Assembly (NCBI GenBank): GCA_041655755.1
Contig: JBBAEY010000003.1
Location: forward strand, 1 to 64,000
DNA from: JAAYFT01 sp041655755
GTDB lineage: Bacteria; Bacillota; Clostridia; Tissierellales; Tissierellaceae
DNA length: 64,000 nucleotides
Direction: 5' to 3'
The first letter of the stretch is position 1. Each line of letters starts with the position of its first letter. The notes under the pieces were generated by a model, which was not told where the DNA came from, did no database searches, and was given only the letters and a program-made list of their open reading frames with translations. A program made the translations under genes and the position numbers. Positions 34,374 through 43,648 of the stretch are shown here, piece after piece.

Positions 34374-36401
34374 ATGAAATTAGGAGACTTACTAGTCGCA
34401 TTAGCAGTAATATTAATTGTACTTATAATAATTATTCCAATCAATACTATTATTCTGGATTTTTTACTTATTTTAAATATTTCCTTGTCCTTACTTATTT
34501 TACTATTATCCATGTATGCTGAGGACGCCTTACATATTACTATATTCCCCTCTTTGTTGTTGTTGACAACACTGTATAGGCTGGCACTGAACATCTCAAC
34601 TACGAGGGGTATATTAACCCATGCTAATGCTGGAAAGGTAATAGAAACTTTTGGTGAGTTTGTAATACAGAATGACCCTGTAGTTGGATTTATAATATTC
34701 TTTATAATTGTAATAATCAATTTTTTAGTTATAACCAAGGGGGCAGAAAGGGTTTCTGAAGTTGCTGCGAGATTTACATTAGATGCAATGCCTGGAAAGC
34801 AGATGGCCATAGATGCAGATTTAAATACTGGATTGATAACCGAAGAGGAGGCAAAACAAAGAAGAAAAGATATACAGAAATATGCCGACTTTTATGGTGC
34901 CATGGATGGTGCTAGTAAATTTGTTAAGGGAGATGCAATTGCAGGCATTATCATTACAGTTGTAAATATTGGTGCAGGCTTTTTGATTGGAGTAATCGTC
35001 AAAGGTATGCCCTTGGCCCAAGCTTTGCAAAGATATACCTTGCTCACTGTAGGTGATGGTTTGGTCGGTCAAATACCTGCCCTATTAATATCTACAGGTA
35101 CAGGTCTAGTAGTAACTAGAGCAGCATCCGAATCAAATCTTGGTCAGGACCTGCTGGGCCAATTGTTTGGAAATAACCCAATCTTATTGTTTATCATAGC
35201 TGGTGTAGTTATTTTATTGGGTGTGTTTACCCCGCTGCCAACAATGATTAGCTTACTTTTGGGAATAATATTTATCATAGCAGGCTTGCGAATTAGAAGT
35301 AAATCTATGGTTGAGCCAATTGAAGACTATGAAGATAGCACTGAAGCTGAAGAATTAAGAAGGCCTGAAAATGTGCTAGGCCTCTTAAAGGTTGACGATA
35401 TTGAACTAGAACTGGGATATGGGCTAATTCCCTTAGCCGATGTGGATCAGGGTGGAGATTTACTTGATAGAATAGTCATGATAAGAAGGCAAATTGCCAT
35501 GGAACTGGGTTTGGTCGTTCCCATTGTCAGACTTAGAGATAATATACAGTTAAATCCTAATGAATATATCATTAAGATAAAGGGTGTTAGGGTAACAAAA
35601 GGAGAGGTCTACTTTGACCATTATCTGGCGATGGATTCAGGCATGGGTGATGGAAATATTGAGGGGATAGATACTGTTGAACCTGCCTTTGGATTACCGG
35701 CTAAATGGATTACAGAAAAGGAAAGAGAGAAGGCCGAGATATTTGGCTATACAGTAGTTGACCCTCCATCAGTCATAGCGACACACCTAACAGAGGTTAT
35801 TAAGGAAAAAGCCTATGAATTAATAGGTAGGCAAGATGTAAAGACTTTAATCGACAATGTAAGGGAAGAGTATCCAGCAGTTGTGGAGGAGGTCATACCA
35901 AAGATCTTGAGTCTTGGAGAGGCTCAGAAGGTTCTTTCCAATCTCCTTAGGGAACAAATTAGCATAAGGGACATGGTTACTATCTTAGAAACCCTAGCAG
36001 ACTATGGTGGAATTACCAATGACACAGATTTACTAACTGAGTATGTTAGACAGAGGATGGCGGGATATATAACCAATAAATATATTGACGACAAAACTAT
36101 AAATGTAGTTACCTTGGATAATGAGGTTGAAGAGCTTATAATGAATTCTATAAATAAGACGGAAACGGGGTCATATCTATCGATAGATCCGGGAACAGCA
36201 CAGACCATATTAAATAATACCTTTAATACAATGCAGAAATTGACAAGTATAGGAGAGCAGCCAATTATCTTGACTGCACCAATAGTCAGGTTGTATTTTA
36301 AGAAACTAACAGAACAGATGACAAGAGATATAATAGTATTGTCATACAATGAGCTAGATCCTTCCGTTGAAGTACAATCTATTGGGGTGGTAGGTGTATA
36401 A
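34374..36401 (+). CDS. flhA: Flagellar export gate protein FlhA
   Basis: Large export-gate subunit that uses proton motive force and docks chaperone-substrate complexes. The 675 residues have about eight transmembrane helices in the first 305, the FHIPEP-like region (ITKGAERVSEVAARFTLDAMPGKQMAIDADLNTG, read in parts) and a cytoplasmic four-subdomain C-terminus. AGGGGG precedes ATG. The stop shares one base with the flhF start. Confidence 0.97.
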   Translation: MKLGDLLVALAVILIVLIIIIPINTIILDFLLILNISLSLLILLLSMYAEDALHITIFPSLLLLTTLYRLALNISTTRGILTHANAGKVIETFGEFVIQNDPVVGFIIFFIIVIINFLVITKGAERVSEVAARFTLDAMPGKQMAIDADLNTGLITEEEAKQRRKDIQKYADFYGAMDGASKFVKGDAIAGIIITVVNIGAGFLIGVIVKGMPLAQALQRYTLLTVGDGLVGQIPALLISTGTGLVVTRAASESNLGQDLLGQLFGNNPILLFIIAGVVILLGVFTPLPTMISLLLGIIFIIAGLRIRSKSMVEPIEDYEDSTEAEELRRPENVLGLLKVDDIELELGYGLIPLADVDQGGDLLDRIVMIRRQIAMELGLVVPIVRLRDNIQLNPNEYIIKIKGVRVTKGEVYFDHYLAMDSGMGDGNIEGIDTVEPAFGLPAKWITEKEREKAEIFGYTVVDPPSVIATHLTEVIKEKAYELIGRQDVKTLIDNVREEYPAVVEEVIPKILSLGEAQKVLSNLLREQISIRDMVTILETLADYGGITNDTDLLTEYVRQRMAGYITNKYIDDKTINVVTLDNEVEELIMNSINKTETGSYLSIDPGTAQTILNNTFNTMQKLTSIGEQPIILTAPIVRLYFKKLTEQMTRDIIVLSYNELDPSVEVQSIGVVGV

Positions 36402-37486
36402 TGAAAATCAAAAAATATATTGGGCAAACTGCCCATGAAGCAATGACAAAATTAAAAATGGAACTAGGGCCAGATGCTGTTGTTTTAAATACTAAGACTA
36501 TTAAGAGCAAGGGTTTATTAGGTTTCCTTAAAAAACCATTAGTTGAGATAACAGCAGCTTTTGAGGATAAAGATATTCTACAAAGGAATCCTAGGGTTGA
36601 TTATGATAATAAGCTAAGAAGCATCAATGACGAATTAGTGGAACTAAAAAACCTGATGTTAAACTTGTCCCACAAGAGTGAGGAAAAAGAACTATTTCCA
36701 CCTCAATTAGACAGGATTCACCAGGTGATGGTAGATAATGGAATAAACCCCAGTATATCCTTAGATATCTTGAAGGATATAGGGGGGAAGGTCGATTTAG
36801 AAATGAAGGACATGGACACAATTAGAAAAATTGTAATGTTTAATCTATCTGAAAAGCTGGGAAACCCCGAGCCCTTGACAGTAGACACAGAACAAAAGAT
36901 TGCCTTTTTTGTTGGTTCCACAGGGGTAGGCAAAACTACGACCCTAGCAAAGATCGCAGCCAATTTTGTTCTAAACAAAAAATACAAGGTAGGATTAATT
37001 ACCCTAGACACATATAGAATTGCAGCTGTAGAGCAATTGAAAATTTATAGTGAAATACTACAATTACCACTGAAAATCGCTTATAATAAGAATGACTTAG
37101 TCAAATCCTTAGATGAATTTAAGGATAAGGATATTATTTTAATCGATACCGCTGGCAGAAGCCATAATGATAAATATCAGCTAGAGGAATTAAAAGAAAT
37201 ACTAGAATCTGTAGATAAGAAGGAAATCTTCCTGCTTTTAGACGCTACTGTAGATCATAAGGTTCTAAGTTCTATCGTAGATAACTATAGTTTTATTGAC
37301 GATTATAGATTGATTGTTACTAAGGTTGACGAAGCAAAGAACTTTGGTAATTTAATTAATATTAAATATATAACAAATAAAGAATTGTCATATTACACCG
37401 TTGGACAAAATGTGCCTGACGATATACAAACGGTTGATATAAAAGAAATAGTTGAAAATATATGTAGGGAGAATATAGATGATTGA
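36401..37486 (+). CDS. flhF: Flagellar placement GTPase FlhF
   Basis: SRP-family GTPase that fixes where flagella are built. The 361 residues have the N-terminal B domain (KKYIGQTAHEAMTKLKMELGPDAVVLNTK, read in parts), then an NG domain with GSTGVGKTTTLAKIA near 173, LDTYRIAAVEQLK, DTAGRSHND and TKVDEAKNFG. FlhF acts with FlhG, which overlaps its last 8 nt. Confidence 0.96.
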   Translation: MKIKKYIGQTAHEAMTKLKMELGPDAVVLNTKTIKSKGLLGFLKKPLVEITAAFEDKDILQRNPRVDYDNKLRSINDELVELKNLMLNLSHKSEEKELFPPQLDRIHQVMVDNGINPSISLDILKDIGGKVDLEMKDMDTIRKIVMFNLSEKLGNPEPLTVDTEQKIAFFVGSTGVGKTTTLAKIAANFVLNKKYKVGLITLDTYRIAAVEQLKIYSEILQLPLKIAYNKNDLVKSLDEFKDKDIILIDTAGRSHNDKYQLEELKEILESVDKKEIFLLLDATVDHKVLSSIVDNYSFIDDYRLIVTKVDEAKNFGNLINIKYITNKELSYYTVGQNVPDDIQTVDIKEIVENICRENIDD

Positions 37487-38372
37487 TCAAGCAGCTAAAC
37501 TAAGAGAAATGATGAAAACTAAAGACGATGATCCTCAAATCGAGTTTGACGGAGTAAACAAAGCCAAGGTTATCTCCATTTCTAGTGGAAAGGGAGGTGT
37601 GGGAAAGACAAATTTTGCTTTGAATTTTGCGATTTCACTAAAGCGGTTAGGTTATAATATTGTGATTATTGACTCTGATATTGGTTTAAGTAATGTTGAG
37701 ATCTTATCAGGAGTAAGCCTAAATTACTCAATGTCTGACATTGTTTTTTCTGATAAGAGCATATTTGATATAATGGGTGATGGACCAGAGGATGTAAAAA
37801 TTATTTCCGGTGGATCAGGTCTAAAGGAACTGAACCTCTTAAGAGATGATAATTTCCCAAAGTTAATATATGAAATAGAAAAGTTACAGTCTGCTTTTGA
37901 CTTTATTGTAATAGACACTGGGGCGGGTATCTCAAATGCGGTAATTGATTTTATTATGACATCTAATGAAGTAATCATCATATCCACTCCTGACCCAACT
38001 TCTTTAATGGACTCATATACACTAATAAAATCAATAATATCTAATGGATTTACTGGACAGATTAATGTGGTTAGCAACTTAGTCAGTAACCGAGTCGAAG
38101 GGAAAGAAGTTTTTGAAAAATTATCAACTACAGTAAATAATTTTCTAAGAGTTCAAATTAGATATTTTGGGTATATAGAAAAGGACAAGATAGTTAGCAA
38201 TGCCATAAGAAACCAGGTACCTTTTATTGTATCTCATCCCAATAGCACAATAGCAAAGAGAATAAATATTATGGCAATGAACTTTCTAGATAAGAAACTA
38301 ACTACATTTGAAGAAGAAAAGATAGGTTTTGCTAAAAAGATATTTGACATATTTTCTAGAAGAGGTGGTTAG
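37479..38372 (+). CDS. flhG: Flagellar number regulator FlhG (YlxH), MinD-like ATPase
   Basis: Stimulates FlhF GTPase activity and limits flagellar number. The 297 residues show an N-terminal FlhF-activating segment with DQAAKLREMM, the deviant Walker A SGKGGVGKTNFALN near 33, Walker B region IVIIDSDIGLSNVEIL and the later DFIVIDTGAGI. A basic amphipathic C-terminal helix likely binds membrane. It overlaps flhF by 8 nt. Confidence 0.95.
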   Translation: MIDQAAKLREMMKTKDDDPQIEFDGVNKAKVISISSGKGGVGKTNFALNFAISLKRLGYNIVIIDSDIGLSNVEILSGVSLNYSMSDIVFSDKSIFDIMGDGPEDVKIISGGSGLKELNLLRDDNFPKLIYEIEKLQSAFDFIVIDTGAGISNAVIDFIMTSNEVIIISTPDPTSLMDSYTLIKSIISNGFTGQINVVSNLVSNRVEGKEVFEKLSTTVNNFLRVQIRYFGYIEKDKIVSNAIRNQVPFIVSHPNSTIAKRINIMAMNFLDKKLTTFEEEKIGFAKKIFDIFSRRGG

Positions 38373-39035
38373 GTGGGTTTTAAATCAAACTTTTTGGAAG
38401 TCGGTATGAGACTGGAGCTTGAAAAAATCAACGGTATAGACCAGAATTCTTATATATCCCAGGTCCTTGATATTGTTGAGCCTGATAAGATTACTATCAG
38501 CGGACCAATGAAAAAGAGCCAGTTAGTATTCATTCATAGGGGTGACGAATTAAAGGTTTCGTATAATGTGGGAGAGAAAGGCACTTTTTATTTTCATGCC
38601 ACGGTTGTATCTAGAGATTATTTACCCATATATAAGTTAGCCCTAATAAGAGAGACAGAAATCAGAAAGATACAATTAAGGAGCTTTTTTAGGTTGCCGA
38701 TTTCCTTGGAAATTAGAAAAAGGCACCTAGTAAGTGGAAAGGATGAAGAATACTTTGAAGAAGTTTGTGAGGCAAAGGATATTTCTGGCGGGGGCCTAAA
38801 GCTAAATTGTAAATACAAGCATGCACTTGGTGATTTAGTTCAATGCATCTTTCAGGTAAATGATACCCGAATAGAGGCAATAGCAGAGATTGTGAGAGTA
38901 TCGGAAATCGATGTTTATAATTATAAGTATAGCTTGGGCTTATCCTTTATAGATATAAATGAATCGTCAAGAGATGCCATAATCAGGTATATTTTCGATC
39001 AACAAAGAATTTTGCGTATAAAGGGATTGATATAG
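38373..39035 (+). CDS. PilZ-domain flagellar brake protein (YcgR-like)
   Basis: A 220-residue c-di-GMP receptor. The N-terminal YcgR-type domain (about 1-95) is followed by a PilZ domain with R103-x-x-x-R107 in QLRSFFRLP and D136-x-S138-x-x-G141 in KDISGGGLKL, both motifs required for nucleotide binding. YcgR/DgrA proteins slow the motor or bind MotA when loaded; the same role here is inferred. GTG start with TTAGGTGG upstream, directly after the flhG stop, and followed immediately by cheB. Confidence 0.9.
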   Translation: MGFKSNFLEVGMRLELEKINGIDQNSYISQVLDIVEPDKITISGPMKKSQLVFIHRGDELKVSYNVGEKGTFYFHATVVSRDYLPIYKLALIRETEIRKIQLRSFFRLPISLEIRKRHLVSGKDEEYFEEVCEAKDISGGGLKLNCKYKHALGDLVQCIFQVNDTRIEAIAEIVRVSEIDVYNYKYSLGLSFIDINESSRDAIIRYIFDQQRILRIKGLI

Positions 39036-40082
39036 ATGATAAAGGTTTTAATTGTAGATGATTCAGCATTAATAAGAAGAATTTTAACTGATATCCTGCA
39101 ATCTGATGATGAAATTAAAGTTGTGGGTACTGCTAGAGATGGCAAGGATGCTTTGGCAAAAATCGAATTGCTAAAGCCTGATTTAGTTACCCTTGACATA
39201 GAAATGCCCTTAATGGATGGTCTAACGACATTGAAACATATAGTTGCCAAGTACAATTTACCAGTTATAATGATTAGTTCATTAACATATGAAGGCGCAG
39301 AATTGACACTTAAAGCCCTTGACGAAGGTGCAGTGGATTTTTTACCTAAACCTACTAATGTTTTTAACTTAGGGCAGGAGGGCAGTAAAACTGAAATTGT
39401 CGAAAAGGTTAAGGCGGCTTCCAGGTGTAAAATATCTAAAACTCAGCCAGTAAAAAAGCCGAGGACAGCAGGTCCATTAAGAAAGGATTTTGTCACTTTT
39501 GGGAAGGATTTTTCCAGCATAGTGGCAATAGGTACATCAACTGGTGGACCCAGGGCATTACAAACCGTTGTACCTCAAATTCCTGGCAACATTGATGCCT
39601 CAATTATTATTGTACAACATATGCCTCCTAAATTCACCAAATCCTTAGCAGAAAGACTAGACTCAATTTCAAACATAAGGATTAAAGAGGCGGAAAACGG
39701 TGATATAATACAAAGGGGATATGGATACATTGCGCCTGGAGATTATCACCTTACCCTGGTTAGAGAAAGCAACAATCTAGTTGTCAGATTGAATCAGGAA
39801 CCACAGGTCATGGGTCTAAGACCCACAGTAGATATTATGATGGAGTCTGTGGCCAAAATAAGTGGATATTCAAAGATAGGGGTCATTTTAACCGGTATGG
39901 GTTCAGATGGGACGAGGGGTATCGTCGACATCAAAAAATCCGGGGGCTACACCATAGCACAGGATGAATCTAGCTCCGTAGTATTTGGTATGCCAAAGGC
40001 TGCCATCGCAACTAATTGTATTGACGTGGTTTTGCCTATTGAAAATATAGGCGATAAAATAATAAGCAAAGTGGGGATGTAA
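39036..40082 (+). CDS. cheB: Chemotaxis methylesterase/deamidase CheB
   Basis: Removes methyl groups from chemoreceptors when phosphorylated. The 348 residues have a receiver domain (1-120; D8, D9, phosphoacceptor D54) and a C-terminal esterase with the catalytic triad visible as S168 in GTSTGGPRAL, H195 in VQHMPPKFT and an aspartate in GMGSDGTRG near 290. The partner cheR is not in this window. Upstream spacing to the PilZ gene is zero. Confidence 0.96.
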   Translation: MIKVLIVDDSALIRRILTDILQSDDEIKVVGTARDGKDALAKIELLKPDLVTLDIEMPLMDGLTTLKHIVAKYNLPVIMISSLTYEGAELTLKALDEGAVDFLPKPTNVFNLGQEGSKTEIVEKVKAASRCKISKTQPVKKPRTAGPLRKDFVTFGKDFSSIVAIGTSTGGPRALQTVVPQIPGNIDASIIIVQHMPPKFTKSLAERLDSISNIRIKEAENGDIIQRGYGYIAPGDYHLTLVRESNNLVVRLNQEPQVMGLRPTVDIMMESVAKISGYSKIGVILTGMGSDGTRGIVDIKKSGGYTIAQDESSSVVFGMPKAAIATNCIDVVLPIENIGDKIISKVGM

Positions 40083-40084
40083 TT

Positions 40085-42076
40085 ATGGATTTAGATATTA
40101 GCCAATATATAAACATTTTTGTTGAAGAAGCTAAGGAACATCTACAAAATATGAATGAGGTACTCCTCGAGTTGGAAAAAAATCCATCAAATTTGGGTCT
40201 TGTAAATGAAATATTCAGAGTTGCCCATACCATAAAAGGCATGTCAGGGACCATGGGCTTTCAGAATATGGCCAATCTAACCCATGAGATGGAAAATGTC
40301 TTGCAGGCTGCTAGAAGCAGTGATATATCCATATCTGGTGAAATTATAGACATCCTATTCGAGTGTTTTGATGCCCTGGATACTTCTGTAAATCATGTTG
40401 TAGATTTTGGCGAAGAAGACGACAACACCCATAGACAATTAATCAATAGACTATCAGAATTATTGGTAGAAAAGAAAGAGCTTTCTCATGAAAAAAATCC
40501 TTTAAAGGTGATTAAGATGGATCAATATTTAATAAACGCCCTTCATATAGCTAGAAGTAAAGGATTAAACGCCTATAGCATAGAATTTATTCTTAATGAA
40601 TCCTGTATGTTGAAATCAGCTAGGGCCTTTATAATTTTCAACACATTGGAAACCTTTGGCGATGTAATTCACTCTAACCCCTCTACAGAAGACATAGAGG
40701 ATGAAAAATTTGATTTAACTTTTACTGTAATATTAATTAGTGAGTACGAAGAAACTGAGATATTAAAGGAACTGAACCAAATTTCAGAAGTGGATAATAT
40801 CAATCTATCAATGATTGATACAGTAGAAGACATAGAAGATAACAATATAGTGATTGATTCTCCAGAAAACGTCGATAAAGCAAGTATAGAAGAAAGAAAA
40901 AGTGACAAACCCACACAGAGTAATGTTGGAAAGATAGGAAAAACAGTTAGAGTTGATATTGATCGCTTGGACAACCTTATGAATTTAGTTAGTGAACTTA
41001 TAATAATTAAGACAAGAATGGACGACCTAAGCGAAAAGTCAACTGGAGAAAACATGACTGAAGCAATAGAATATCTGGAAAGAATAACGACAAACTTGCA
41101 CGATGCAGTAATGAAGGTAAGGATGGTTCCTATAGAGAGAGTATTCAATAGGTTCCCAAGATTAGTCAGAGATTTATCAAAAGAATTAGGCAAGGAAATT
41201 GACCTACAAATGAGTGGAGAGGAAACAGAAGTCGATAGGACTGTCATCGATGAAATAGGGGATCCATTAATACACTTGATTAGAAATTCCATAGATCATG
41301 GGATTGAGCTTCCAGGAGATAGGATAAAAGTAGGTAAAGCTGAAAAAGGAACAGTTGTACTAAAGTCCTATCCAGATGGTAACAATGTTGTGATAGAAGT
41401 TGAAGATGACGGCAAAGGTATCGAAAAAGAAATAATTATCAAAAAGGCCATAGAAAAAGGTTTAATTGAGGAAAGGGAGACAGAAAACCTATCCCTAGAA
41501 GATACCATAAGTTTGATGTTCTTACCAGGTTTTAGTACTTCCGAGATAGTATCAGATGTATCAGGAAGAGGAGTTGGGCTGGATGTAGTTAAAAGCAAAA
41601 TTGAGTCTATTAATGGAAGTATTGAGGTCCAAAGTGTAAAAGATAAGGGAACAAAGTTTATTATAAGGATTCCTTTAACCCTGGCCATAATACAGGCACT
41701 GCTAATAAGATTAAATGATGAAATATATGCTATTCCATTGAGCTCTGTCACAGAGATAATCAATATATCTGAGGATATGATCAGGGATGTACAGGGGCAG
41801 GAGATAGTATTATATAGAGGAAATACCTTGTCAATACTTCGATTGAAGGATTTATTAGAGCTAGAGGAAGAAAAAGATGTGGATGATTTTGTTGTGGTGG
41901 TAATAAACAAGGGAGACAAACAAGCTGGCTTAATTGTCGACAGTCTAATCGGGCAGCAGGAAATTGTTATCAAAGGTTTAGGTAAGTACTTAAATGGTAC
42001 CAAATATCTTTCTGGTGCTACTATACTTGGTAATGGAAATATCTCATTAATACTTGATGTAAATTCGCTAATATAG
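40085..42076 (+). CDS. cheA: Chemotaxis histidine kinase CheA
   Basis: Receptor-coupled kinase that phosphorylates CheY and CheB. The 663 residues show P1 with phosphorylated H48 in VAHTIKGMSGTMGF, a P2-like region (about 145-235), P3 dimerisation helices, the P4 ATPase with LIRNSIDHGIE, DDGKGI, MFLPGFSTS and GRGVGLDVVKS, and a P5 CheW-like domain. It is 2 nt after cheB. All kinase motifs look intact. Confidence 0.97.
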   Translation: MDLDISQYINIFVEEAKEHLQNMNEVLLELEKNPSNLGLVNEIFRVAHTIKGMSGTMGFQNMANLTHEMENVLQAARSSDISISGEIIDILFECFDALDTSVNHVVDFGEEDDNTHRQLINRLSELLVEKKELSHEKNPLKVIKMDQYLINALHIARSKGLNAYSIEFILNESCMLKSARAFIIFNTLETFGDVIHSNPSTEDIEDEKFDLTFTVILISEYEETEILKELNQISEVDNINLSMIDTVEDIEDNNIVIDSPENVDKASIEERKSDKPTQSNVGKIGKTVRVDIDRLDNLMNLVSELIIIKTRMDDLSEKSTGENMTEAIEYLERITTNLHDAVMKVRMVPIERVFNRFPRLVRDLSKELGKEIDLQMSGEETEVDRTVIDEIGDPLIHLIRNSIDHGIELPGDRIKVGKAEKGTVVLKSYPDGNNVVIEVEDDGKGIEKEIIIKKAIEKGLIEERETENLSLEDTISLMFLPGFSTSEIVSDVSGRGVGLDVVKSKIESINGSIEVQSVKDKGTKFIIRIPLTLAIIQALLIRLNDEIYAIPLSSVTEIINISEDMIRDVQGQEIVLYRGNTLSILRLKDLLELEEEKDVDDFVVVVINKGDKQAGLIVDSLIGQQEIVIKGLGKYLNGTKYLSGATILGNGNISLILDVNSLI

Positions 42077-42087
42077 GGGGGAGCAAA

Positions 42088-42516
42088 ATGTCTTCTGCAA
42101 CAGATAACAAATATGTTACTTTCAAACTTAATAAGGAGTATTATGGATTTCCTATAGACAAGGTAATATCCATAGAAAGGATGCAAAAGTTTACTAGGAT
42201 ACCCAATAGTACAAAACATTTAAAAGGGGTAATTAATTTAAGAGGTGAGGTAATACCCCTGATAGACCTAAGGCAAAAATTAAACATGGAATTAAAGGAG
42301 ATAGACAACAACTCTCGTATTATCATTGTCACAGAGGATGAAATTGTAGCTGGACTAATAGTAGATTCATCTTCTGAAGTGATGGAAATTCATAATAAGA
42401 ACATTGATATAATGCCCATCGCAGATAATGAGGACATCTCCTATGTTTCAGGCATTGGGAAAATTGAAAACAGGTTAATAATTTTACTTGAGCTTTCAAA
42501 ACTACTCGAAAATTAG
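42088..42516 (+). CDS. cheW: Chemotaxis coupling protein CheW
   Basis: Couples chemoreceptors to CheA. The 142 residues form a single CheW domain with FKLNKEYYGFPIDKVISIERM, PNSTKHLKGVINLRGEVIPLIDLR and AGLIVDSSSEV. AGGGGGGAG precedes ATG. Lies between cheA and cheC. Confidence 0.96.
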   Translation: MSSATDNKYVTFKLNKEYYGFPIDKVISIERMQKFTRIPNSTKHLKGVINLRGEVIPLIDLRQKLNMELKEIDNNSRIIIVTEDEIVAGLIVDSSSEVMEIHNKNIDIMPIADNEDISYVSGIGKIENRLIILLELSKLLEN

Positions 42517-42525
42517 GGGTGCAAT

Positions 42526-43140
42526 ATGACTATAAATGTTGATAATCTGAACAATTTTATGATAGATGTATTGAAGGAATTGGGAAATATCGGTGCAGGC
42601 AATGCTGCAACTGCTCTGGCAAGCATGATATCTAAAAAGGTAGATATGAATGTCCCCAATGTTCGCATATTAGAATTTCAGAAGGTAGCTGAAATTTTAG
42701 GCGGTGAAGAAAACCTAGTCATAGGCATTTATTTTGAATTGACAGAAGATATAATTGGCAATATGATGTTTGCCTTGGACATCGACTCAGCAATAAATTT
42801 AACGAATATTTTATTTAATAGGAAAAAAGAAGATAAAAACTTAGATGAAATGGACATATCAGCCTTATCAGAAATAGGAAATATATTAGCATCCTCGTAT
42901 GCAAATTCGTTGTCGACCTTAACAGGGTTAAAGATTTTTATTTCAGTTCCATCAATTTCAATAGACATGGCAGGTGCTATATTGAGTGTCCCAGCCATAC
43001 AATATGGTCATGTTGCTGATCACGCTTTAATGATAGAAACTGTATTCGAGGAAGATCAAAATCTCGTTTCTGGAAATTTATTTTTCCTACCAAATTTAAA
43101 ATCTTTTGAAAAAATATTAAAAGCATTAGGGGTAAGTTAG
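42526..43140 (+). CDS. cheC: CheY-P phosphatase CheC
   Basis: Dephosphorylates CheY-P, with activity enhanced by CheD. The 204 residues carry two ExxN active-site motifs: KELGNIGAGNAATALASM near 18 and LSEIGNILASSYANSLS near 118. With FliY, this gives two CheY-P phosphatases in the operon. The ATG is preceded by AGGGG, and cheD begins directly after the stop. Confidence 0.95.
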   Translation: MTINVDNLNNFMIDVLKELGNIGAGNAATALASMISKKVDMNVPNVRILEFQKVAEILGGEENLVIGIYFELTEDIIGNMMFALDIDSAINLTNILFNRKKEDKNLDEMDISALSEIGNILASSYANSLSTLTGLKIFISVPSISIDMAGAILSVPAIQYGHVADHALMIETVFEEDQNLVSGNLFFLPNLKSFEKILKALGVS

Positions 43141-43629
43141 ATGAATATTGAAACTATAAAAGTGGGAATGGCAGATTTAAATATTACAAAGGCACCAAAC
43201 AACTTAACGACCTTGGGTCTTGGTTCTTGTGTTGGAATAACCTTGTACGATAAGGTCAATAAAGTAGCGGGCTTAGCTCATATAATGTTGCCATCGAGCA
43301 AGGAAATTAAAAACAATGACAATAAGGCAAAGTTTGCAGATACTGGTATTGACGAATTGATACGCCAAATGCTGACCTTAGGAGCAAATAAAAGCAATTT
43401 AGTAGCTAAAATTGCAGGTGGCTCCCAAATGTTTAATTTCAATTCAAGCAATGATATGCTTAGGATTGGCGATAGAAATGTCGTTGCAACCAAATCTAAA
43501 TTAAAAGAGCTAAATATAAGAATAATTTCTGAAGACACTGGGGGTAATTTTGGAAGAACAATTATATTAGACTCTACAGATGGTTCGCTACATGTCAGGA
43601 CAATTGGCCATGGAGAAAAAACAATATGA
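43141..43629 (+). CDS. cheD: Chemoreceptor glutamine deamidase CheD
   Basis: Deamidates receptor glutamines and binds CheC. The 162 residues include the catalytic cysteine in GLGSCVGITLYDK near 29, the histidine in AGLAHIMLPSS near 46, and KIAGGSQMF. Zero spacing to cheC matches their functional pairing. Its end is followed 19 nt later by the sigma factor. Confidence 0.96.
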   Translation: MNIETIKVGMADLNITKAPNNLTTLGLGSCVGITLYDKVNKVAGLAHIMLPSSKEIKNNDNKAKFADTGIDELIRQMLTLGANKSNLVAKIAGGSQMFNFNSSNDMLRIGDRNVVATKSKLKELNIRIISEDTGGNFGRTIILDSTDGSLHVRTIGHGEKTI

Positions 43630-43648
43630 TTTCCATGGGGGGATAGGG

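Noticed and set aside
40669..41292. Antisense reading frame of 207 residues opposite cheA
   Set aside because: No ribosome binding site or motif, and it lies fully within the intact cheA gene.
41368..42219. Long antisense reading frame (283 residues) opposite cheA/cheW
   Set aside because: Hydrophobic serine/isoleucine-rich composition is typical for the reverse of AT-rich coding sequence, and cheA and cheW have full motifs on the + strand.
43580..43648. Longer N-terminus for the FliA/SigD sigma factor
   Set aside because: It would overlap cheD, whereas ATG 43649 has a strong upstream site and gives the usual length.
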